Shown: piece by piece, positions 1 to 5,039 of the stretch
Position numbering within the stretch: position 1 is the first letter of the stretch
Layout: each line of letters begins with the position of its first letter
Notes under the pieces: model-generated
What the model saw: the letters and a program-made list of their open reading frames with translations, nothing else
The model's database searches: none
Told to the model about the DNA's origin: nothing
Translations under genes and position numbers: made by a program
Assembly (NCBI GenBank): GCA_903970575.1
Contig: CAJCJC010000030.1
Coordinates: 1-5,039, forward strand
Origin: Alphaproteobacteria bacterium
Lineage (GTDB): Bacteria; Pseudomonadota; Alphaproteobacteria; BOG-932; Roseiterribacteraceae
Direction of reading: 5' to 3'
DNA length: 5,039 nt

Positions 1-228
1 GCGCCGCTCGTTGGCATTTTGATTGCGCGGATGGTCACTGTTCCGGCTGCTGTCCTGGGCTTGCTGTTGGCCGTTTTCGCGGGTTTTTTTCTCTATATCG
101 GCGCCGTCGATCTGCTACCGCGAAGCCACGACCAGAGGCCCAGCCTCTCTACGCTCGCCGCGACCGTTCTTGGGCTCGCCTTGATCTATGCGGTCGTCAA
201 TCTGTCCAGCCTCGCTTCCGCCCGATGA
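1..228 (+). CDS. ZIP-family metal (probably zinc) permease, C-terminal fragment cut by the window edge
   Basis: The frame is open to the first base, so this is the last 75 codons of a gene that starts outside the window; the TTG at 19 and the ATG at 31 are internal codons, not starts. Two hydrophobic stretches are visible, roughly residues 14-36 and 49-67 of the fragment, separated by a polar turn containing DLLPRSHDQRPS. The pattern AGFFLYIGAVDLLP followed by a His-containing turn and a final LSTLAATVLGLALIYAV helix is what I know from the C-terminal helices of bacterial ZIP permeases. ZIP proteins are inner-membrane transporters that move zinc, and sometimes iron or manganese, into the cytoplasm. 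The metal-binding helices that would show selectivity lie off the left edge. It is followed on the same strand, after 59 bases, by a TonB-dependent receptor gene and then a Zur-like regulator, which favours zinc. Family assignment is fairly sure; metal specificity is inferred. Confidence 0.78.
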   Translation, partial: APLVGILIARMVTVPAAVLGLLLAVFAGFFLYIGAVDLLPRSHDQRPSLSTLAATVLGLALIYAVVNLSSLASAR

Positions 229-236
229 TTTCCGCC

Positions 237-270
237 AAGCGCCCGCGGCGCGCGGCATCGGGCAACGCTT
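237..270 (+). other. GC-rich intercistronic hairpin between ZIP and receptor genes
   Basis: AAGCG (237-241) pairs with CGCTT (266-270), and CCCG (242-245) pairs with CGGG (259-262), leaving a three-base bulge (263-265) and a GC-rich loop. The structure starts 8 bases after the ZIP stop codon and ends 7 bases before the receptor ribosome-binding site. Only four T residues follow the 3' arm start (269-272), so it is a poor intrinsic terminator. It could be a weak attenuator, an mRNA-stabilising stem, or a chance product of high GC. No convincing promoter is seen in 229-287. Confidence 0.3.
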
Positions 271-277
271 TTCGAAT

Positions 278-282
278 AGGAA
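278..282 (+). promoter_or_regulatory. Ribosome-binding site that fixes the receptor start at 288
   Basis: AGGAA lies five bases upstream of the ATG at 288. The other in-frame ATG, at 225, has no purine-rich sequence upstream. This site, together with the signal peptide beginning directly after ATG 288, is the reason for preferring that start. Confidence 0.7.
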
Positions 283-287
283 TTTAC

Positions 288-2438
288 ATGTCGGTTCTTG
301 AACGCCGTCCTTGGCTCCTCGCAAGCGTCGCTGTTTTTGTCGCGGGCGCCGCGCTTGCGCAAACACAACCACCCGCCGCATCGTCGGCAAACGCGGCGCC
401 CGAGGAGGAAATAGTCGTCACCGCCAAAAGGCTGGACACGAAACGCGATGAGATATCGCCCAGCCTGGGCGCCAGCGACTATGTGATCGACAGCAAGGCC
501 ATCGCCAATCAGCCGCAAGGCGTCGACACCAGCTTCAACCAGGTGCTGTTGCAGGCGCCGGGCGTGTCGCAAGACAGCTATGGCCAACTGCATGTCCGCA
601 ACGAGCACGCCAACCTGCAATACAGGATCAATGGAGTCATCCTGCCCGAGGGGATTTCCGGGTTCGGTCAGGCGCTCGACCCCCGTTTCGCCCAAACGAT
701 CGACGTGATCACGGGCACTTTGCCGGCGCAGTATGGCTACCGCACCTCCGGCGTGGTCGACATCACCACCAAGAGCGGGGCTTTCGACCAGGCGGCGACC
801 CTGGACGTCTATGGCGGCAGCCATGGTACGCTACAGCCGTCGGCCACCCTGAGCGGATCGTCGGGCGCGCTCAATTATTTCGGGTCCGCGAGTTACCTCC
901 GCGACGATATCGGCGTGGAAAACCCGACCCCGTCGGCCAATCCGATCCATGACCACACGTCGCAGACGCATGAATTCGCCTATTTGTCGGACATCCTGTC
1001 GCCGGATGCGCGAATTTCGGCGATGGTCGGAAGCGCGATCGCGTTCTTCGATATTCCCAACAACCAGGGGCAGACCGCGCAATACGCGCTCGCCGGCGTT
1101 CCCGGCTTCAACTCCGCCAATCTGAACGAGCGGCAGCGCGAGACCAATTATTACGGCATCGTCGCCCTGCAAGTCTCGGGTGACAAGCTCGATTACCAGA
1201 TCGCGCCGTTCACGCGCTATTCGGAAACGAAATTCACGCCGGACCCAACCGGCGATTTGATCTTCAACGGCTTCGCCGACCGCTCGCAATTGTCGAGCTG
1301 GTCGTCCGGCATTCAAGGCGACGGCAAGTACGCGTTGAGCGACGATCACACCCTGCGCGCCGGAGTCTTCTTTTCGGCCGAGCGGACGATTTCGCAAGTA
1401 ACCTCCGCCGTCTTCCCGGTAAACGCGCTCGGCGTGCAAACGAGCGATCAGCCGTTCACGATTTACGACCAGAACGCCAAGACGGGATATCTGTACGGTC
1501 TCTATGCCCAGGACGAATGGGCGATCACCGATGCGCTGACGCTGAATTTCGGCGGCCGTTTCGATATCGTGAACGCCTATACGGACGAGAACCAGATCAG
1601 CCCCAGGATCAACCTTGTCTGGAAGCCGGATGACGACACGACCTTCCATGCTGGCTATGCCCGCGATTTTACGCCCCCGCCACAGGAGCTTGTCGCCAGC
1701 CAGTCGGTCGACAAATTTATCGGCACGACCAAGCAGCCGGAGGTTCTGGAAAATGGACCGGTGCGCGCGGAGCGGGAGCATTACTTCGATATCGGCGCGC
1801 TGCGCACCGTGATCCCCGGCCTCGATCTCGGTCTCGACACCTATTACAAGATCAAGCGCAACCTGATCGACGAGGGGCAGTTCGGCGAATCGCTTGTCCA
1901 GTCGCCGTTCAATTATCGCTTCGGCCGGGCCTATGGCGTCGAAGCGACCGGCTCCTATCACAACGGTCCGTTCGGGGCCTACGCCAACCTCGCCTACGGG
2001 GAGGAGCGCGGCAAGGACATCGTATCCAGCCAGTTCTTCTTCTCGGCGGCCGAGCTGGCCTACATTCAGAACCACGCCATTCTGACCGACCATGATCAGC
2101 CCTGGACGATTTCCGGCGGCGCCTCCTATGCGTTCACGGATCGGGCGGGACAATTGCGCGCCAGCCTGGATCTCCTTTTCGGCAGCGGGCTTCGGCGCAG
2201 CCCCGATAATGCGATCGAGCCCAATGGCGAGAAACTGCCCAGTTACACACAGGTAAATCTGGGGCTGGCGCAGGATATAGAGGGGGTTGGCCCGTTAGCG
2301 GGGGTAACGGTGCGGTTCGATGTGATCAACCTTCTCGACCAGAGCTATGAGCTTCGCGACGGCACTGGGGTTGGCGTTGGCGCGGCCCAATATGGACAGC
2401 GACGTGGATTTTACAGCGGGATCAGTAAAAGCTTTTGA
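288..2438 (+). CDS. TonB-dependent outer-membrane receptor, probable zinc uptake
   Basis: This encodes a 716-residue, 22-strand-type outer-membrane receptor that would import a ligand using TonB/ExbBD energy. A Sec signal peptide covers residues 1-24: RR at 6-7, a hydrophobic core, and AALA before Q25. A TonB box, EEIVVTA, lies at 40-46 in a short linker. The plug domain spans about 55-165, with QVLLQAPGV, LHVRNEHANLQYRINGV and GVVDITTKSG; the barrel follows, with YAQDEW at 406-411, LNFGGRFD, HYFDIG and a C-terminal phenylalanine for BAM-dependent insertion. There is no STN signalling domain. Start 288 is chosen because AGGAA precedes it and the signal peptide follows; an in-frame ATG at 225 would add 21 basic residues. 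It sits between a ZIP permease gene and a zur-like gene on the same strand, which suggests zinc as the substrate. Three histidines (221, 223, 228) form a possible metal site. Receptor class is certain; the ligand is inferred, and a siderophore or other metal chelate remains possible. Confidence 0.93.
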   Translation: MSVLERRPWLLASVAVFVAGAALAQTQPPAASSANAAPEEEIVVTAKRLDTKRDEISPSLGASDYVIDSKAIANQPQGVDTSFNQVLLQAPGVSQDSYGQLHVRNEHANLQYRINGVILPEGISGFGQALDPRFAQTIDVITGTLPAQYGYRTSGVVDITTKSGAFDQAATLDVYGGSHGTLQPSATLSGSSGALNYFGSASYLRDDIGVENPTPSANPIHDHTSQTHEFAYLSDILSPDARISAMVGSAIAFFDIPNNQGQTAQYALAGVPGFNSANLNERQRETNYYGIVALQVSGDKLDYQIAPFTRYSETKFTPDPTGDLIFNGFADRSQLSSWSSGIQGDGKYALSDDHTLRAGVFFSAERTISQVTSAVFPVNALGVQTSDQPFTIYDQNAKTGYLYGLYAQDEWAITDALTLNFGGRFDIVNAYTDENQISPRINLVWKPDDDTTFHAGYARDFTPPPQELVASQSVDKFIGTTKQPEVLENGPVRAEREHYFDIGALRTVIPGLDLGLDTYYKIKRNLIDEGQFGESLVQSPFNYRFGRAYGVEATGSYHNGPFGAYANLAYGEERGKDIVSSQFFFSAAELAYIQNHAILTDHDQPWTISGGASYAFTDRAGQLRASLDLLFGSGLRRSPDNAIEPNGEKLPSYTQVNLGLAQDIEGVGPLAGVTVRFDVINLLDQSYELRDGTGVGVGAAQYGQRRGFYSGISKSF

Positions 2439-2471
2439 TTCGTGCGAATTTGGTTAAAATGCACGAATGAA
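2435..2471. promoter_or_regulatory. 37-base dyad at the receptor/zur junction, candidate operator
   Basis: ATTCGTGC (2438-2445) is a perfect inverted repeat of GCACGAAT (2461-2468), with 15 bases between them. The dyad extends to 10 matches in 11 (2435-2445 against 2461-2471). The centre is AT-rich and contains TAAAAT. The element covers the receptor stop codon and the ATG at 2467. No T tract follows, so it is not a typical terminator. It does not resemble the AT-rich GTTATA/TATAAC-type Zur boxes I know. An operator for Zur or another dimeric regulator, or an mRNA hairpin hiding the ATG, are the readings I would consider. Confidence 0.4.
2455..2460 (+). promoter_or_regulatory. -10-like hexamer of a possible internal zur promoter
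   Basis: TAAAAT differs from the sigma-70 consensus TATAAT at one position and lies in the AT-rich centre of the dyad. Upstream only poor -35 candidates are present: TTTTGA at 2433-2438 with a 16-base spacer, or TTGATT at 2435-2440 with a short 14-base spacer. Transcription from it would begin around 2466-2468, on or beside the ATG at 2467, which would leave about 30 bases of leader for the GTG at 2497. Confidence 0.3.
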
Positions 2472-2928
2472 TAACGTGAATCACGAAGGGGCGGTTGTGT
2501 CCCCTTACACTGTTAAGGCGATCGAAATCGCCGCGCGGCGGGGCGTTTCCCTGACGGACACGCGCCGGCTCGTTCTGGAATTGCTGCTGGAGGCGGCCCG
2601 TCCGGTCGGCGCTTACCGAATTCTTGAGACCATGCAAGTGCAGGGCGCCCGAGCGATGCCGCCCACCGTCTATCGGGCGCTCAATTTCCTGCTCGAAAAC
2701 GGCCTTGTGCACCGCATCGAATCGCTGAACGCCTTCATGGCCTGTACTCAGGGCTCCGACCGCCATGACGTACAGTTTCTCATCTGCGACACCTGTGGCG
2801 GCGCAGAGGAAATCGCTGACTCGCGCGTTTCCAGCCTGCTCCAGAAACTGGCCAAGTCGGCTGGCTTTCGCGCGGACCGCCAGATCGTCGAGGTGAAAGG
2901 CCAATGCGGCGATTGCGGCGCCAGATAG
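2467..2928 (+). CDS. zur: Zur-type zinc-responsive regulator, Fur superfamily
   Basis: This is a 153-residue Fur-superfamily repressor. A winged-helix DNA-binding domain covers about residues 15-90, with PPTVYRALNFLLENGLVHRI carrying the recognition helix, and a dimerisation domain follows. Alignment by eye with E. coli Zur places every zinc ligand: structural site C107, C110, C147, C150; sensory site H82, C93, H100, E115. PPTVYRAL-FLLE-G-VH--ES-N in particular is Zur-like rather than Fur-like. The protein is shorter than E. coli Zur because it ends soon after the last CxxC. With zinc bound it should dimerise and repress zinc-uptake genes, probably including this operon, whose main promoter lies outside the window. 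The gene begins 28 bases after the receptor stop. ATG 2467 has no visible ribosome-binding site; GTG 2497, in frame, is preceded by GAAGGGG with a five-base gap and would give 143 residues with the whole DNA-binding domain intact. Function is confident; the exact start is not. Confidence 0.88.
   Translation: MNNVNHEGAVVSPYTVKAIEIAARRGVSLTDTRRLVLELLLEAARPVGAYRILETMQVQGARAMPPTVYRALNFLLENGLVHRIESLNAFMACTQGSDRHDVQFLICDTCGGAEEIADSRVSSLLQKLAKSAGFRADRQIVEVKGQCGDCGAR
2485..2491 (+). promoter_or_regulatory. Ribosome-binding site for an alternative zur start (GTG 2497)
   Basis: GAAGGGG lies five bases upstream of an in-frame GTG at 2497-2499. It is the only purine-rich stretch near the beginning of zur, and no equivalent precedes the ATG at 2467. 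If used, the first ten residues of the longer reading (MNNVNHEGAV) are not translated, and 2467-2496 becomes leader. Confidence 0.45.
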
Positions 2929-2940
2929 AGACCTTCCGCC

Positions 2941-5019
2941 CTACCTCGAAATTTCGCTGACCAGCCTGTCCGCGCGATAGATCGTCTTCAGCGCTTCGCG
3001 AATGGCGCCGGTATCGACGGCGACGGCGCGGTTGACCGACCCGTCATAGCCGAAATCGCCGCCCAGCGACTGGATATCGCCGTCGAAAATCAGGCCCACG
3101 ACCTCGCCATCCTTGCTGATCACCGGCGAACCGGAATTGCCGCCGATAATGTCGTTGGTGGAGCAGAAATTGTAGTACTGGCTCCCATCGATCCGCGATT
3201 TGGCGGCGAGCCAACTTTCGGGAAGCTTGAACGGCGTCGCGCCCGTAGCGCGAGTGAACGCGCCCGCCATCGTCGTGAAGGGGACGACATGCCCGCTTGG
3301 CTGGTCGTAGCCCTTAACGGCGCCATAGGAGAGGCGAAGCGTGAAAGTCGCGTCGGGATAGACCGACGCGCCGTAAAGCTTGAACCGCGCCTGCGCCAGC
3401 AAGCCGGAATTCTTGGTCAAGGGCGCGCTGACATTATCCTCGTAATCCTTGCGGATGGCCCGGGCAGGGGGATCGACCAGCTTCGCGAACAGGATCATGG
3501 GGTCCTTTGACGCATCGATCGCGGCCTGGCCGCCCTCCAGCAGCTTCTTGCGCAATGCCGGGTCTTTGAGCCCTGTCTTGTCGATCAGCTCTGCGGCGAG
3601 CTGTTCCGGCGATTTATCGCCCAGTATGTCCCTCACCGTCGGATCGTCCGGCCCCAGCAGGCGCTGCACAAGCGTCAGCGAAAAGCGGAAGGTGGTTTTC
3701 TCGAGCTCCGGATAGATCGGCGCGGTCGACATGATCGATTGCCGTAGAAAGGGGAAATTGTCGTTGGTGTATTCCTGCAGCCGTTCGCCGTCCGGTTTGT
3801 CCGCTTCCGCCGCGTGGCGCACCAGCGCCCGCGCCAGCCGGAACAGCGTGGAATCGAATCCCTGTCCGGCTTCCAGCATATTATATCGGTCGCGGATCAG
3901 CCTCTGATGGTCGACCGCGGCTTTGATCGCGTCCCAGGCCCCGCCGTCATCGGCCTTCAGCTGCGGATCGGCCTCCACCTTGGCCTTCAGCACCGCCTCG
4001 TCGTCATGTTTCGACTTGATCAGCGCCGGATCGACCAGCGCCTCGAACTGCCCTTTCCGCGCCTTGTACGAATTCTCGGTCGAGAACAGGCGCGTATCGG
4101 CGATCCGGCGTTGTTCCGCGCCTTGCTGGCTGAACTCCTCCAGAATGCCGCGCAGCTCCGCCAGATACAGCAAGGTGCTGGGCAGGCGCACATCGCGATC
4201 GAATTCCAGTTGCGCCACCGTATCCAGCCGGCTGGTCGATCCCGGGTTTCCCGACACGAAGGTCAGGTCCCCTTCGGTCAGGTCCTTCTTGGCGAAAGGC
4301 AGGAAATTTGCGCTCGAATCGAGCGGCTTTCCGTTCTCGTAAATCCGCACGAAACTGACATCCAGGTCATAGCGCGGAAACTCGAAATTATCCGGGTCGC
4401 CGCCGAAGAAAGCGATGGCGAATTCCGGCGCGAAAACCAAGCGCAAATCCTGATAGCGGCGATATTTGTAAAGATTGTAAAGGCCGCCGTGATAGAGATC
4501 GACGACGTCGCAGCGCAGCTTCGCGTCGCCGCCCGAGCATTCCTGGGCGATCGCGGCCTCCACCGCCTTCAGCGCATCGGAAAATTCCTTGCCGTCCTTG
4601 CCCGCGATCGCCGCCTTCACCCGTTCCGTCACGTCGGAGATGCCGATCAGCTGATTGGCCTCCATGTCGGGGCATTTCACCTCGTCATCCTGTCCCTTGG
4701 CGTAGAATCCGGTCTCGACGTAATCGCGGTCCCGGGTCGACAGCTGTTCGATGCAGCTATGGGCGCAATGATGGTTGGTCATCACCAGGCCCTTGGGCGA
4801 CGCCAGGCTGGCCGAGCAGCCGCGCGCCAGCCGGATCGATGAAAGCCGGACATGGTCGAGCCATTTCTGGTCGGGTGAAAACCCATAGGCCGCCCTGACC
4901 TTGTCCGACGGGAAATTATTGAAGGTCCACATCCCGGCATCGGCCCGGGCGAGGGACGGCGCGAGCAGCAGGCACGCCGCGGCGATGGCTGGCGAGACGT
5001 GAAGGAGGCTCTTCAACAT
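2941..5019 (-). CDS. S46-family serine dipeptidyl-peptidase (DPP7-like), secreted
   Basis: This encodes 692 residues, close to the roughly 700-720 usual for S46 exopeptidases, which release dipeptides from peptide N-termini in the periplasm or at the cell surface. A signal peptide covers residues 1-26 (hydrophobic core, then SLARA before DAGMW, the typical S46 mature start). The chymotrypsin-fold triad is visible: H84 in TNHHC, D220 in PRYDLDVSF, S629 in GGNSGSPV. The helical insert lies roughly between residues 275 and 550. G647, 18 residues after the serine, matches the glycine of DPP7/DAP BII rather than the arginine of the acid-specific DPP11, so hydrophobic or broad P1 residues are expected. 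D646 and N316 (in ENSYKARKG) are candidates for holding the substrate amino group. The Trp expected eight residues before the Asp is F212. Seven cysteines are present in the precursor, which fits disulfides in an exported protein. The start at 5019 has only a weak AGAG upstream. It converges on zur; no functional link to the zinc genes is apparent. Confidence 0.92.
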   Translation of the reverse strand: MLKSLLHVSPAIAAACLLLAPSLARADAGMWTFNNFPSDKVRAAYGFSPDQKWLDHVRLSSIRLARGCSASLASPKGLVMTNHHCAHSCIEQLSTRDRDYVETGFYAKGQDDEVKCPDMEANQLIGISDVTERVKAAIAGKDGKEFSDALKAVEAAIAQECSGGDAKLRCDVVDLYHGGLYNLYKYRRYQDLRLVFAPEFAIAFFGGDPDNFEFPRYDLDVSFVRIYENGKPLDSSANFLPFAKKDLTEGDLTFVSGNPGSTSRLDTVAQLEFDRDVRLPSTLLYLAELRGILEEFSQQGAEQRRIADTRLFSTENSYKARKGQFEALVDPALIKSKHDDEAVLKAKVEADPQLKADDGGAWDAIKAAVDHQRLIRDRYNMLEAGQGFDSTLFRLARALVRHAAEADKPDGERLQEYTNDNFPFLRQSIMSTAPIYPELEKTTFRFSLTLVQRLLGPDDPTVRDILGDKSPEQLAAELIDKTGLKDPALRKKLLEGGQAAIDASKDPMILFAKLVDPPARAIRKDYEDNVSAPLTKNSGLLAQARFKLYGASVYPDATFTLRLSYGAVKGYDQPSGHVVPFTTMAGAFTRATGATPFKLPESWLAAKSRIDGSQYYNFCSTNDIIGGNSGSPVISKDGEVVGLIFDGDIQSLGGDFGYDGSVNRAVAVDTGAIREALKTIYRADRLVSEISR

Positions 5020-5039
5020 GGCTCTGGTCCGTTGACGAA

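Noticed and set aside
288..365. Twin-arginine (Tat) export of the receptor because of RR at residues 6-7
   Set aside because: The context ERRPWLLAS lacks the full Tat consensus, and TonB receptors are exported unfolded through Sec.
186..824. 212-codon - strand open frame across the ZIP/receptor junction
   Set aside because: It overlaps two genes with clear family features, has no ribosome-binding site I can defend, and shows no recognisable domain.
831..2153. 440-codon open frame on the - strand inside the receptor gene
   Set aside because: It lies wholly opposite a clear TonB receptor. The translation is rich in Arg, Gly, Val and Ile with no recognisable domain, as expected of the complement of a GC-rich gene.
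2439..2466. Canonical Zur box in the receptor-zur gap
   Set aside because: No GTTATA/TATAAC-type AT-rich dyad is present; the arms here are GTGC/GCAC. The main operator, if any, is probably left of the window.
2438..2468. Rho-independent terminator for the receptor gene
   Set aside because: The stem is only 8 pairs with a 15-base loop, and it is followed by GAATAACGTG rather than a T tract.
2422..2904. 160-codon - strand open frame opposite zur
   Set aside because: The + strand frame carries all eight Zur zinc ligands and the winged-helix motif, so the opposite frame is a shadow.
2947..2956. Palindrome CGAAATTTCG near the 3' end of the peptidase gene
   Set aside because: It is a ten-base coding palindrome (codons for the final EIS residues) with no neighbouring regulatory context.
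3814..4842. 342-codon open frame on the + strand opposite the S46 peptidase
   Set aside because: It is antisense to residues holding the catalytic His and Asp of a well-supported peptidase. The translation is low-complexity Arg/Gln/Leu/Ile with no known motif.

Overview
The window reads as a chromosomal segment of a GC-rich alphaproteobacterium, most likely a sphingomonad (Sphingomonadales). That placement is inferred from codon use, a TonB-dependent receptor with an EEIVVTA-type TonB box, and a secreted S46 peptidase next door. No sequence search was possible. Coding density is very high. No rRNA, tRNA, CRISPR array, insertion sequence or other mobile-element signature is visible, and there is no gene-free stretch longer than about 60 bases.

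The left and middle part (1-2928, all + strand) holds three closely packed genes. First comes the C-terminal end of a ZIP-family metal permease that runs in from the left edge (1-228). Next is a complete TonB-dependent outer-membrane receptor (288-2438). Last is a Fur-superfamily regulator whose residues fit Zur, the zinc sensor, with all eight expected zinc ligands in place (2467-2928). Together they look like a compact zinc-acquisition and control unit: the receptor would bring zinc across the outer membrane, the ZIP permease across the inner membrane, and Zur would sense the metal. The zinc assignment for the receptor rests on its neighbours. The ZIP and Zur assignments rest on their own sequences.

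Two small non-coding structures lie in this unit. One is a GC-rich hairpin between the ZIP gene and the receptor gene (237-270). The other is a 37-base dyad at the receptor/zur junction (2435-2471) that spans the receptor stop codon, a TAAAAT -10-like hexamer and the annotated zur ATG. A GTG codon 30 bases into zur has a much better ribosome-binding site than the ATG. The most economical reading is an internal, possibly autoregulated zur promoter with translation starting at the GTG.

The right part (2941-5019, - strand) is a complete S46-family serine exopeptidase with a signal peptide, convergent with zur and only 12 bases from it. The catalytic His, Asp and Ser positions and a DPP7-like glycine in the S1 pocket are visible, while a substrate-site Trp typical of characterised members is Phe. 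Nothing links it functionally to the zinc genes. I see one plausible undescribed element (the zur junction dyad) and no clearly new system.
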